A DNA stretch of 64,000 nt, taken from assembly GCA_032355985.1 (NCBI GenBank), contig JAUKVZ010000002.1, positions 1 to 64,000 of the forward strand. The letters are read 5' to 3'. Below the pieces are notes generated by a model. It searched no databases. It saw only the letters and a list, made by a program, of their open reading frames with translations, and was not told where the DNA came from. Source of the stretch: Sarcodiotheca gaudichaudii. Lineage: Eukaryota; Rhodophyta; Florideophyceae; Gigartinales; Solieriaceae. Positions 43,156-53,939 of the stretch are shown here, piece by piece (position 1 is the stretch's first letter; the number at the start of each line of letters is the position of its first letter). Position numbers and translations under genes: made by a program.

Positions 43156-43158
43156 GCC

Positions 43159-46100
43159 GTGCCATCCACCCTTGATCAACTCGACAGCCGCATCGGCGAA
43201 TGCATGATTCGCGATCGGGCTCGCCTGCGAAAGCGCCTGCGCGGCCTGCGCAAGAAGGGCGGCGGCTCTGAGCACGCGCAAAACGCCGTGAGCAAGGCTA
43301 TCGAGGACGCCATCGAGCGCCGGCGAAAACGAGCCGAGGCTCTTCCGAAGCCGCGATACGAGATGGATCTGCCGGTCGTCGACAAGCGCGATGACATTCT
43401 CGAGCTGATCCGTTCGAATCAGGTCGTCATCGTGTGCGGCGAGACGGGGTCGGGAAAGACAACGCAATTGCCGAAGATGTGTCTGGATCTCGGCCGCGGC
43501 GTCGACGGCATGATCGGTCACACGCAGCCGAGGCGCATCGCTGCACGAGCCGTCGCCGCTCGCGTCGCTGAAGAACTTGGTGTGAGCGTCGGGTCGAGCG
43601 TCGGATTCAAGATTCGATTCTCAGATCAGGTCGGGGATCAGTCGCACATCAAGTTGATGACCGACGGCATTCTGCTTGCCGAGACGCAGTCCGACCCGCT
43701 CTTCGAGCAATATGACACGATCATCATTGATGAAGCGCACGAGCGCAGCCTGAACATTGACTTTCTGCTGGGCTACCTCAAGCGCATCCTGCCCAGGCGG
43801 CCCGATCTGAAGGTGATCATCACTTCGGCGACGATTGACCCCGTGCGGTTCAGCGAGCACTTTGATGGCGCCCCGATCATCGAAGTCTCCGGCCGCACAT
43901 ATCCGGTTGAGATTCGACATCGCCCGCTGATCACGCATGACGATGAGGAAGATCGCGATCTTCAGGAGGGCGTGCTCGAAGCCGTGCGCGAACTGCAGAT
44001 GGATGCGCCGGGCGATGTTCTCATCTTCATGAGCGGCGAGCGCGAGATACGCGAGACGGCGGAGCATCTGCGCAAACACTGGCTGCCATCGGCGCACAGC
44101 GGGGAGATCCTGCCGCTGTATGCCCGCCTGTCGACGGCCGAACAAAACAAGGTGTTCAAGCAGCATGCGGGCCGTCGCATCATTATCGCGACGAATGTCG
44201 CCGAGACATCACTGACAGTCCCGGGGATTCGCTCCGTCATTGATCCGGGCGTTGCGCGCATGAGCCTGTACAGCCCGCGCCAGAAGATCCAGCGTCTGCC
44301 GATTGAACCCGTGTCGCAGGCATCGGCCATGCAGCGCGCCGGTCGCTGCGGCCGCATCGGACCCGGTGTATGCATCCGCCTCTACTCACAGGAGGACTTC
44401 GAGAGTCGGCCGGAGCACACGACGCCTGAACTGCTGCGAAGCAATCTTGCGAGCGTCATTCTGCAGATGAAGGCGCTGAAGCTGGGCAGCATCCAGGACT
44501 TTCCGTTCATGGATCCGCCTGATGGGCGCATGATCCGCGATGGATTTGACACGCTCGAAGAACTTGGCGCCATCGATACGAAGGAGCGCCTGACGAAGAT
44601 CGGCGAGCAGCTTGCGCGCCTTCCGATCGATCCGCGCCTGGGTCGTATGCTTCTGGCTGCGGCCGATGAGCATTGTCTGAAAGAGGCCCTGATCATCGTG
44701 GCAGCGCTTTCGTGTCAGGATCCCCGCGATCGGCCGATGGATAAACGCGACGCCGCCGACGAGGCGCACGAGCGCTTCGCCGACGAGACATCCGACTTTC
44801 TGGCCCTGCTGAACATCTGGCGCTTCTATCACGCTCAGCAGGACAAGCTCTCGCGCAGTCAGCTTCGCAAGGCATGCAAGCAGAACTTCCTTTCGTATCT
44901 GCGGATGCGCGAATGGGTGGATGTGCATCGGCAGTTGCGTCAGCTGGCGCGGGATATGGGGCTGCGAATCAACTCGTCAGCCGCGGATCCGGCGGCTATT
45001 CATCGGGCGCTGCTCGCCGGCCTGCTCAGCAATGTGGCGAAGAAGGCTGAAGCGCACGAATACGCAGGCGCACGCGGCGCCCGGATTCACATCTTTCCCG
45101 GCTCCGCCCTTTTCCAGAAGGCGCCCAAGTGGATCATGGCGGCGGAGCTCGTCCGCACCACCAAGCTTTACGCTCGCATGGTGGCGCAGATTCAGCCGCA
45201 GTGGATCGAGCGCGTCGGCGCCCACCTCATCCGCAAGCAGCATTCCGATCCGCACTGGGACGTGCTCAAGGCTCGTGTGTCGGCCAATGAGACCGTGTCG
45301 CTCTTCGGGCTGCCGATCATCAAGAGTCGCTCTGTGCATTACGGCCCCATCGATCCGCGGCAATCGCGCACGCTCTTCATTCATCATGCCCTTGTCGAAG
45401 GCGATATGGCGACCGACGCGCCATACATGATGCACAATCGCAAGCTCATCGACGAGGTGCGCCTGCTTGAAGCCAAGACGCGCCGTCATGATCTGATCAA
45501 AGATGCTGAAGAACGCTTTCAGTTCTTTGATCAGACACTGCCCCGAGACGTCTTCTCCGGCGCAAGCCTCGATAAGTGGCGCAAGCATGTTGAGAAGAAG
45601 GAGCCGGAAGTGCTCTTTCTTCCGCGTTCGCTGGTCGCATCCGAAGAGATTGAAGCCGCGGCCGCCGAGCCTCATCCCGATGCCATCCGCGTCGGCGACA
45701 GTTCGCTCGAACTCAACTATCGCTTCACGCCGGGCGAGGCCGACGATGGCGTGACGCTGCAGACGCCCAAAGACCTATTGCCGCAGGTCGACGCACGGCG
45801 TTGTGAGTGGATCTCACCGGGCCCTGTCGAAGATAAGATCGAGGCGCTCATCCGGACGCTGCCCAAGCAGACGCGCCGTCTGTTCGCGCCGGCGCCGGAG
45901 TTTGCCAAGCGCTGCGCTGCGGAGATTGATCCGGCCGAGCATTCGCTGATCGCCGCCGTGGCAGATCGACTGGGCCGCATCGCCGGCGTGCCGATCAAAC
46001 CCGAGCATTTTCGACTCGAACTGCTGCCCGAGCATCTTTCGCTCAACTATCGCGTTGTTGATGAGAACGGAAGAGAAGTCGCTTTCGGGCGGGATCTGCT

Positions 46101-47034
46101 CGAGCTTCGCCGGGGCCTTGGCGCGAGCGCATCGCGTGAAGTCGGATTCATCGAAGAAACAAAGCACACACGCAGCGGCCTGAAAGCCTGGAGCTTCGGC
46201 CCGTTCCCGGAACAGGTCGATATCACACGAGGAGGCGCGGAGATTCGCGCGTATCCGACACTCACTGACGATGGCGACTCCGTCTCGCTTCGCCTTGCGA
46301 CGACGCGCGCTCTTGCTGATCGCGAACTGCCCAGAGGTCTGCGAAGGCTGTTTGCGCTGCAGGTGGATGCGGAGCTGCGCAATCGATCCCGAACGCTGCC
46401 GCACATTGATCAGATTCGACTCGGCTACGCCACAATCGGCGACATCAAGGCGCTGGATGCCGAAATTCGTCTGCTGATCGCGGATCGCGCGTTTCTGCAC
46501 GAGGATTATGCAATTCGGGATGCGCAGACGTTCAATGATCGACTTGATGCGGGCTGGAATGAGATCTCCGCCGCAGCAAAGCACATCGATCTCTTCGTCG
46601 CGTCACTGGTCAAGGCGCATCAGGCGCTGGAACTTCAGATCGAGCGGGCGCGCGATCCATCGTGTGCGGCCATCGTCGACATTCGCGAGCAGCTTGATCA
46701 TCTACTGACACCCGGATTCCTGACAGACACGCCCTTTGCGTGGCTGGCGCAGTACCCGAGGTATCTGGACGCCGCGAGCAGGCGGCTCAGCAAGCAGCAG
46801 GACGGCGGCGATGCGCGCGATCGACACAACGCAGCCAAGGTCGAAACGTGGTGGCGCGCCTATCTCGATACGAAGGAGCGCCATCGCCTGCAGGGCGAAT
46901 ACGATCCCAATCTCGCGTACTTCAGGTGGATGATCGAGGAATACCGCGTCAAGATCTTCGCCGAAGAACTGGGCGTAGCGACACCCATCTCCATGAAGCG
47001 CCTGAATCAGCAGTGGGCGCGCGTTCGTCAGTAA
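43159..47034 (+). CDS. hrpA: ATP-dependent RNA helicase HrpA
   Basis: 1291 residues, close to E. coli HrpA in length. Motif I GETGSGKTTQL (94-104), motif II DEAH (191-194), SATI as motif III, FMSGEREI, and QRAGRCGRIGPG as motif VI make a DEAH helicase. The HA2/winged-helix region, OB-fold and a long HrpA-specific C-terminal half follow. HrpA unwinds RNA 3'-5' and is linked to mRNA processing and ribosome rescue in other bacteria. Starts with GTG 43159, without a ribosome site. It is 41 bases after the SecA-like gene but is probably functionally separate. Confidence 0.94.
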   Translation: MPSTLDQLDSRIGECMIRDRARLRKRLRGLRKKGGGSEHAQNAVSKAIEDAIERRRKRAEALPKPRYEMDLPVVDKRDDILELIRSNQVVIVCGETGSGKTTQLPKMCLDLGRGVDGMIGHTQPRRIAARAVAARVAEELGVSVGSSVGFKIRFSDQVGDQSHIKLMTDGILLAETQSDPLFEQYDTIIIDEAHERSLNIDFLLGYLKRILPRRPDLKVIITSATIDPVRFSEHFDGAPIIEVSGRTYPVEIRHRPLITHDDEEDRDLQEGVLEAVRELQMDAPGDVLIFMSGEREIRETAEHLRKHWLPSAHSGEILPLYARLSTAEQNKVFKQHAGRRIIIATNVAETSLTVPGIRSVIDPGVARMSLYSPRQKIQRLPIEPVSQASAMQRAGRCGRIGPGVCIRLYSQEDFESRPEHTTPELLRSNLASVILQMKALKLGSIQDFPFMDPPDGRMIRDGFDTLEELGAIDTKERLTKIGEQLARLPIDPRLGRMLLAAADEHCLKEALIIVAALSCQDPRDRPMDKRDAADEAHERFADETSDFLALLNIWRFYHAQQDKLSRSQLRKACKQNFLSYLRMREWVDVHRQLRQLARDMGLRINSSAADPAAIHRALLAGLLSNVAKKAEAHEYAGARGARIHIFPGSALFQKAPKWIMAAELVRTTKLYARMVAQIQPQWIERVGAHLIRKQHSDPHWDVLKARVSANETVSLFGLPIIKSRSVHYGPIDPRQSRTLFIHHALVEGDMATDAPYMMHNRKLIDEVRLLEAKTRRHDLIKDAEERFQFFDQTLPRDVFSGASLDKWRKHVEKKEPEVLFLPRSLVASEEIEAAAAEPHPDAIRVGDSSLELNYRFTPGEADDGVTLQTPKDLLPQVDARRCEWISPGPVEDKIEALIRTLPKQTRRLFAPAPEFAKRCAAEIDPAEHSLIAAVADRLGRIAGVPIKPEHFRLELLPEHLSLNYRVVDENGREVAFGRDLLELRRGLGASASREVGFIEETKHTRSGLKAWSFGPFPEQVDITRGGAEIRAYPTLTDDGDSVSLRLATTRALADRELPRGLRRLFALQVDAELRNRSRTLPHIDQIRLGYATIGDIKALDAEIRLLIADRAFLHEDYAIRDAQTFNDRLDAGWNEISAAAKHIDLFVASLVKAHQALELQIERARDPSCAAIVDIREQLDHLLTPGFLTDTPFAWLAQYPRYLDAASRRLSKQQDGGDARDRHNAAKVETWWRAYLDTKERHRLQGEYDPNLAYFRWMIEEYRVKIFAEELGVATPISMKRLNQQWARVRQ

Positions 47035-47052
47035 ATCAAACGTGAATGCGGA

Positions 47053-48909
47053 TCAGTTCGCCGGGCCGTTCTCATGCCTGGCCGCTTCGTCCTGCAGCAA
47101 AATGTCCCGCAGCTGAATCAGCGCCGAGAGATTGTGCTGCACGTAATCGATCCGCACGCTGCTATCGGTCAGCGATCCCGCGAATCCGCCCAACGCCTTC
47201 TGCGGATTCTTGAAGAACATCGCGCTCTCAGGCCGGTACTGCGTCTGCATGCTGAACATGAGACTGTTCTCCAGCGCATCGAGCGCCTGCTTCTTGAGCA
47301 GGGCGTCCTCATCAGATCCGAAGTCTCGCAGCAGCGCATACGCGGCGCCGAGGCCCTCGGCGCGGCAGGCCGTCGGCGTGGAGCGCGGCGGATCGTAATA
47401 GCTGCCATACCAGTCGCGCACATCGGGCGTCAGGTTCTGCCGTCCGACGATCGCCGTCGTGATTCGCTTGAGATGATCGAAATACAACTGCTCATGCCGC
47501 TCGCGATAGAGCTCGTTGAGGGCGTACAGCAGCCAGTGATCGTGCGCCAGCTTGCTCATCGGCTTATTGCCGTCGCGCACATTGATCAACCAGGTTGCCC
47601 CCTCTTCGGCGACATCGAGCCACTCTTCGTTCTTATCGATTGCATACAGGCGCGTCAGCGCCAGCAGCGCCTCACCCGGGTAGTAATCCGAATAGAAGGG
47701 CATCGGCGTGCCTTCGGGGAAGCTCATCTTGTGCGGCGCGAACTCGCCGGTTTCGATCTGCGTGGAAGCGATCCAGCGGGCGCAGCGCTGCAGCGTCTCC
47801 AGATGCTGCATGTCGCCGGTCGCTTCGGTGTATTCGGCCAGCGCGACGCATGCCAGCGCTGCGCCGCCCAGCTTGATCTCGCCGCCCTCGACGGCGCACA
47901 GCTCATCGCCCGTCGCGTTCGGCGCCGGCACAATGCGCTCGAGCAGATATCCCACTGCGCGTTCGCCTGCTTCCAGGAGCGCCGGATCACCCGTCACAGT
48001 GTAGAGCTGATAGATCGAATACGTCGTGCCGGCATGACGGACGATGTTGTAATCCTGATCGCGGATGTCCTGATCAGGCAGGTAGTTGTACAGGAACTGC
48101 CCATCGGGCCCGACGCTTCGCGCCAGGTAGTCGCCCGCGGCATTCGACGCCTCCATCAACAACTCCGTATCCACTGCGTCAAACAGACGATGCCCGCGGA
48201 AGAGAGGCACGATCTCCGTGCCATCCGTGAAGAAGCTGCGTGTGCCGAACCTGATCTGCGGCGATTCGCCCGTCTGCATCGCCCCCTGCAGTCTGCGAGC
48301 CTCGTCCGGCCGATCGAGTAGATATGTAAACGCATTGAAGATCTCGAACTCGCCTGCTTCGTTTTCGAGATTGCGCCCGATGATCTCGCCGGGCAGGAAC
48401 GCGAGCGCCGTCTCGCGCGAGAATGCGGCGCCCATCAGCGGGATGCGCCCTTCAATCGCAGCGATCGAATCCACTTCGCTCGCCGGCATCGTCTTTTCGA
48501 CGATGTCAAAGGTCAGCCATTGGACTGGCGCCTCCATGCGATCGTGCAGTGACACCAGCGCGTCGTTCGTCGCTTCGACAAGACCTGCGCCGGCGCCCAT
48601 GCCGACGATGGCGGCCGTCTCGCCGTCGCTTCCTGAACAGAAGACGATGCGCCTGGCGTCATCGGCCACCACAGCTTCCGGCAGCGCAGCATTGTCAAGC
48701 GTGTCGCCGCGGCGCGCAGCGCGCCAGACCTCCTCGGTCAGCGACCGCAGATCCGGAGCGCTGAGATCGAGGCCTGTCTCAACATCCTCGAACCAGATCG
48801 AGGGCTCACCCTGGGACGTCTCTTGCGCGACGGCCGAAACGCCGGCGAATACGCCGAGCGCCACGAGACCAATCATCGCGCGACGCAAATGGGAGCATCG
48901 CAACATCAT
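47053..48909 (-). CDS. Secreted predicted alpha/alpha-toroid (six-hairpin-like) protein
   Basis: 618 residues from ATG 48909 (a second ATG follows), with AAGGAAGGAAC upstream and a signal peptide (AMIGLVALGVFAGVSAVA). The N-terminal 200 residues are an unassigned alpha/beta domain. From about 215 the protein has repeated helical hairpins with conserved aromatic and acidic residues: YNYLPDQDIRDQDYNIVRHA, TYSIYQLYTVTGD, GGAALACVALAEYTEATGD, WYGSYYDPPRSTPTACRAEG. This resembles six-hairpin glycosidase or epimerase toroids, so action on a polysaccharide is plausible, but I name no family. Convergent with hrpA, 18 bases apart. Confidence 0.65.
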   Translation of the reverse strand: MMLRCSHLRRAMIGLVALGVFAGVSAVAQETSQGEPSIWFEDVETGLDLSAPDLRSLTEEVWRAARRGDTLDNAALPEAVVADDARRIVFCSGSDGETAAIVGMGAGAGLVEATNDALVSLHDRMEAPVQWLTFDIVEKTMPASEVDSIAAIEGRIPLMGAAFSRETALAFLPGEIIGRNLENEAGEFEIFNAFTYLLDRPDEARRLQGAMQTGESPQIRFGTRSFFTDGTEIVPLFRGHRLFDAVDTELLMEASNAAGDYLARSVGPDGQFLYNYLPDQDIRDQDYNIVRHAGTTYSIYQLYTVTGDPALLEAGERAVGYLLERIVPAPNATGDELCAVEGGEIKLGGAALACVALAEYTEATGDMQHLETLQRCARWIASTQIETGEFAPHKMSFPEGTPMPFYSDYYPGEALLALTRLYAIDKNEEWLDVAEEGATWLINVRDGNKPMSKLAHDHWLLYALNELYRERHEQLYFDHLKRITTAIVGRQNLTPDVRDWYGSYYDPPRSTPTACRAEGLGAAYALLRDFGSDEDALLKKQALDALENSLMFSMQTQYRPESAMFFKNPQKALGGFAGSLTDSSVRIDYVQHNLSALIQLRDILLQDEAARHENGPAN

Positions 48910-48992
48910 CAGTTGTTCCTTCCTTCGCTCGTCCCCCCTGCGATCAGAGCGAAAGTCACCACCAAACCAGCCGCTTCCCGTGCGGCTCACCG

Positions 48993-49020
48993 ATAATAGC
49001 GTTCAAGTGCCCCAGAACAA
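48993..49020 (-). promoter_or_regulatory. Candidate promoter for the toroid protein gene
   Basis: On the minus strand TTGTTC (49020-49015) and TATTAT (48998-48993) are 16 bases apart, and the -10 is 84 bases before the start codon at 48909. The -10 matches in 5 of 6 positions; the -35 matches only TTG. Confidence 0.4.
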
Positions 49021-49051
49021 AGCACTTAGCACGCATTTGGAAGGGCCGATA

Positions 49052-49883
49052 TTACGGCTTCGCGTGTGCCGCCGCACAGCCACAGAACGCGCCAGGGATG
49101 GTGTGGGCGTCCACCGGGTTCATCCAGGGGCTCACATTTTTCGGCCCGCGCTCGCCGTACATCCCCTCTCCTTCGTAATCCGGGTGGTTTCCGATCTGGT
49201 TCATGGTGTGGGCGTCATAGAGCCGCCCATTGATCATGGTCATGGAGATGCTCTCCGTTTGGCGGATGTTTTCCAGCGGATTGCGATCCAGGACGAGCAG
49301 ATCCGCAAGCTTGCCCTCTTCGATGGAGCCGATGTCGCCATCAAGGCCGAGATACTCGGCGCCGTAGAGCGTGGCACAGCGCAGCGCCTCGTGCGGCGTC
49401 ATGCCTCCCTGCTCCAGCATCCAGATCTCCCAGTGCGCCGCCAGACCGGCCAGCTGCCCGTGAGCGCCGATGTGCACCGTCACGCCGGCGTCGTACAGAT
49501 CCTTCTCCACGCGTGCGGCGTTGAAGTGGTTGTACTCTTCTTCCGGCGCCTTGATGCGACGGCGCGAGCGCGGATCGATCACATGCCGCGGCACGAAGCG
49601 ATTCAGCCGCTCGTTCTCCCATACATTCGTGTGCTGGTACCAGTAATTCTCGCCGGTGAGCCCGCCGTAGCAGACGACGAGCGTCGGCGTGTGCCCGACT
49701 TCGGTCGCTGACCACAGATCGATGACATCGTCATACACGTTCTCTACGGGCAGCGAATGCTCCACGCCGGTGTGTCCGTCGACGATCATCGTCATGTTGT
49801 GCTGGAAGGTCGATCCGCCCTCCGGCACGACCATCATGTCAAGCTGACGCGCCGCTTCGACGACTTGCTGCCGCTGATCCCGA

Positions 49884-49915
<32 letters not shown>

Positions 49916-52480
49916 CCCTACTGCCTTCATGCGCTCCAGATGGAAAAGGGCGTCATCAAGGCTGTTGATATCCGCCTTGTAGCCCGGCGCATTGGCGCCG
50001 TAGAGGATGGTGCCCGTGGAGAATGTGCGCGGCGCCGTCAGCATGCCCGCACGCCCCATCTCACTGGCTGAAAAAATCGTGGACGTATTGTTGGAAGGAT
50101 CATGCACCGTCGTCGTGCCGAAGGCGAGACTCGCATAATGCAGCCAGTTGTGCTGCGGGATGATCTCATTCGAACCCTGAGCGCCATGGGCATGCACATC
50201 GACCAGACCCGGCATGATCGTCTTGCCGGAGACATTGATGACATGCGCACCGGCGGGCACGCTGACGCTTCTTCGAGTTCCGACATCAGTGATGCGATTC
50301 GACTCGACGATGACGACGCCATCTTCAATGATCTCGTCGCCATTCATCGTGATGATGCGGCCGCCAACGAGCGCGATGATGCCATCCGGCTTGTCGGCCT
50401 CTGCGGTGAATCCGATGTACACACCCTCATCAGTGGGCTCGGCAGGCTCTGCTGCAGCGCCATCAAGAAACGCGAAGGTCTCGGCGAGCGATCTCGTATA
50501 GAGCTGCGGCCCCATCGACCAGTGCAGCGACTCGCTGTCGCCTGACCAGTGCAGATAGTCGCCCAGCGTCGCAGACGCCTGCGCCACGGGAATGGACTTC
50601 GTCGAAGGAGAGATGTCGATCGCCTGCCCCGTCTCGACGAAGGGCGCGATGTGCGCCTTCCAGCCCTCGCGCCATGCGATCCACTCGCCGTCGGGAGAGA
50701 CACGATATTCCTGCGCCCAGCCGCTGGTGTAGTGCGTGCGCTCCTCCTTGCCGTCGAGATTCACACTGAAAAGCGCTCGCGTGTCCGACAGCTCCTCCGC
50801 ATCAACTCGCATGAGGAAGAGACGATCACTGCCAGCGCCAAAGTGCGGCGACGTTCCTCTTCGCGTCACAAGCCGCGGCTCGTCATCGCCATCGACACTG
50901 ACGGCGTACACGCCCTGCCGTTCCGACCACGCGGGCGTGCGAAGCCAGCCGCCGCCGATCTTCCGATACACGACCGTCTCACCATCAGGGCTGAAGATCG
51001 GCTCGATGTAATGGCCCGGCTCATCGGTCAGCGAGCGGCTGCGAGCGCCATCGACTGAGACGACTCGAACCTCGCCGAGATCGGTGTCATTCCACGTCGT
51101 GTATGTGATCCAGTTCCCATCACGCGAGAAGTTCGGGTAGAACTCGAAGTGCTCGTTCTGTGATGTCAATCGCCTGGGCTCGCCATCGGGCAGATCCTTG
51201 ATGTAGAGATGTCCGAGCGCCTGGAAGACGACGCGATCGCCATCAGGCGACACCCGCGGCCAGCGAATCATCTTCACATCAAACTCATCCGGCGCGACAT
51301 CGATCGGCTGGCGCAGCGCCCGCTGCACCGTGCGCGTCGAGCGCACGCGGAAGGGAATCTCCTCCACATCGCCGCTCTCGACGTTGATGCGATGAATGCC
51401 GCCCTTCGCCCAGAAGACAATCCATTCTGAATCCGGCGTCCACGCCATGTGCGGATACACGCCGTGGATGGCCCACGCCTCCTGCATGTCGCGCTCAAGG
51501 CCATCGTGGATGGGCCATTCCTCACCCGTCTCAAGATCCTTGATGAAGAGCATCGACTGGAATCGCACGCGCTTGACGAAGGCAAGGCGCTTGCCATCCG
51601 GTGAAGGCGTCGCGCGAACGGCGCCGCCGGGGCCGGAGACGTATCGATCGAACTCACCCGTCTCGCGATTCAGGCGCTCGATCGCGTAGATCTGGCCGTT
51701 GGAGTCCTTGTCATATTCGAACTGACGCCCCGGCGTGACATCGCGGCTGTAGTAGAGGTACTTCCCGTCCGGGCTGAACACGGGCTCGCCGACATCCTTC
51801 TGCTCATTCGGGCGCTTGGTCATCTGCACGCCATCGCCGCCGGTGCGGTGATAGAGCCACATCTCACCCGCGCCGAGCGAGCGTTTCGAAGTGAAGTGCT
51901 TGCGCGCGACAATGAAGTCGCCTTCCGGATCCCAGGCCGGGCTCGAGACAAGGCGGAAGTCTTCGCTGGTCACCTGGTGCGGATTGGCGCCATCCCGATC
52001 CATCACCCAGATGTTGTCGCCGCCCCCGCGATCGCTCGTAAACGCGATGAACTGCCCGTCGGGGCTGAACACCGGCTGCATATCCCAGGACACGCCCTCG
52101 GTCAGCGCGCGAGCTTCGCCGCCGTAGATAGGCATGATGTAGATGTCGCCCAGCAGATCGAAGATGATCTCGTCGCCTTCAGGGCTGACATCGAGGGACA
52201 ACCATGTGCCTTCATTCGTATCGATGACGACATCGAACTTCGGGCCCGGCGCATCATCAACGCTCCAGGAATCATCCTCTTCAGTCGCGTCGGACGTCGG
52301 CGTCTCCGATTCGGTGCGACGAACATGCGTGCTGTGCGCGGCTGTCGGTCGTGCATTCGAATCAGCCATCTCGCCTGAAGCGTGAATGGTGACGGCGCCG
52401 GCGCCGCAGCCCGCAAGCGTGAGCGCGGCGCCGGCGAACAACAGCGTGATGGAATGATGCAGAGAAATCTCGAATCGCAT
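49052..52480 (-). CDS. Amidohydrolase lipoprotein with N-terminal beta-propeller
   Basis: 1142 residues from ATG 52480; upstream in-frame residues look non-coding. Signal peptide with lipobox TLAGC. Residues about 75-680 contain many TolB/PD40-type propeller strands ('S-P-D-G' blades such as PVFSPDGQFIAFTSDR and SPDGDRVVFQALG). The C-terminal 440 residues are a metal-dependent amidohydrolase: GLVDVHAHG (HxH), GVEHSLP, HIGAHGQLAG, and LADLLVLDRNPLENI. Fusions of a propeller and an amidohydrolase are known among exported bacterial proteins; the substrate, perhaps a peptide or cyclic amide, is unknown. Attached to a membrane and facing outwards. Divergent from the HtrA-like gene. Confidence 0.88.
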
Positions 52481-52619
52481 GAATGACCTCGACCCTGGGT
52501 GATGACTCGCCTCCGCGGCGATAGCTCGCTCGCAGCCGGAGGCGCGATCTATCATTCTATATATGTGGAGGCGAGGCTCCGGCTGCCGATCCAGCCAGTT
52601 CCAGGGAGACGAAACGGCG

Positions 52620-53786
52620 ATGAGAATCACGATCTGCGCAGAGAATCGCTTCGATGCAGCCGGAAGGAAGTTCCGGCGATGCCTGCTGTGCTGCCTGTCG
52701 GCGGCGATCCTGCTGGCGCCCTCAGCGTGCGAGGAGGCTCAGAGCCAGCCCGCCGCCAATCCGCCGCAGCGAGCCTCGGCGGAGCGCGTGCCCGATGATC
52801 GCGGGCCGCTGCATGATCACGAGCAGCGCGCTATCGCGCTCTTTGAGGACGCCTCCGAGTCCGTCGTCTTCATCAGCACGAAATCTCGCCAGCTTCGGCG
52901 CACGTGGCGCGGCCCCAGCTACAACCTCGTCGAGGGCGCCGGCTCAGGCTTCATCTGGGATGATGAGGGCCACATCATCACCAACTACCACGTCGTGCGC
53001 GACGCCGTGGCGGCGGATGTCACGATGGCCGATGGCACGACCCATCGCGCCAAGTTCGTCGGCGCGGCGCCCGATCGAGATCTCGCTGTTCTGAGAATTG
53101 AAGAAGATGCGGAAGATCTCGAGCCCATCTCCATCGGCACCAGCGACGACCTGCAGGTGGGCCAGTCGGTGTATGCGATCGGCAATCCTTTCGGACTCGA
53201 TCAGACTTTGACGACCGGCGTCGTGAGCGCGCTGGGGCGCACGATCGAATCCCAGACGGGCGTCACGATTTATGACGTCATCCAGACAGACGCCGCGATC
53301 AATCCGGGCAACTCCGGCGGCCCGCTGCTTGATAGCGCCGGTCGGCTGATCGGCGTTAACACGGCCATTCGAAGCAACAGTGGCCAGAGCGCCGGTGTCG
53401 GGTTCTCGGTCCCCGTCGACATCGTCAACCTCATCGTCACGCAGATCATCGAGCACGGGAAAGTGGTTTCACCGGCAATTGGCATCCAGCCTGTCCATGA
53501 TGGCGTGACACGACGCCTTGGCATGCGCGGCAGTCTCATCGGCGGCATTGTCCCAGGCGGCGCCGCGGAACGCGCCGGTCTCGAAGGAACGCAGATCGAC
53601 GATCGGGGCGGCATTATTCCCGGCGATCTGATTCTTGCGATCGACGAGAAGCCCATTGAGAGCAATCGTGATCTACTCAGCACGCTGCTGGATTATCGCG
53701 CCGGCGAGATCGTTCGCCTGACCATCCTCAGACGCGGCCGAACGATTGCCGTGGATGTGGAGCTCGAACCGCCCTATCGGCGCTAA
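52620..53786 (+). CDS. HtrA/DegP-like serine protease lipoprotein
   Basis: 388 residues from ATG 52620 (GGGAG upstream). A lipoprotein signal ends APSAC, cysteine 37. The trypsin-like triad is H124 (NYHVV), D154 (DRDLAVL) and S232 (NPGNSGGPL). One PDZ domain follows (about 285-380; GIVPGGAAERAGLEG). HtrA proteases degrade or refold damaged envelope proteins. Here the enzyme should be membrane-tethered rather than soluble. A perfect 8-bp inverted repeat (52508-52515 with 52537-52544) lies in the divergent 139-base gap with the amidohydrolase gene. Confidence 0.92.
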   Translation: MRITICAENRFDAAGRKFRRCLLCCLSAAILLAPSACEEAQSQPAANPPQRASAERVPDDRGPLHDHEQRAIALFEDASESVVFISTKSRQLRRTWRGPSYNLVEGAGSGFIWDDEGHIITNYHVVRDAVAADVTMADGTTHRAKFVGAAPDRDLAVLRIEEDAEDLEPISIGTSDDLQVGQSVYAIGNPFGLDQTLTTGVVSALGRTIESQTGVTIYDVIQTDAAINPGNSGGPLLDSAGRLIGVNTAIRSNSGQSAGVGFSVPVDIVNLIVTQIIEHGKVVSPAIGIQPVHDGVTRRLGMRGSLIGGIVPGGAAERAGLEGTQIDDRGGIIPGDLILAIDEKPIESNRDLLSTLLDYRAGEIVRLTILRRGRTIAVDVELEPPYRR

Positions 53787-53939
53787 GGCAGAACCCCATT
53801 CTGATCACGCCACGCCCGCATGATCGATCAGCGCGATCGCAACTGCCCATTTTTGCTGGTCATCCCCATCGTGCGAGGTAGGATGCAGACGGGCTGTTGC
53901 AGCGCCGCCTGGCGGGCGGCGACCGTGGAGGATGTAAGA

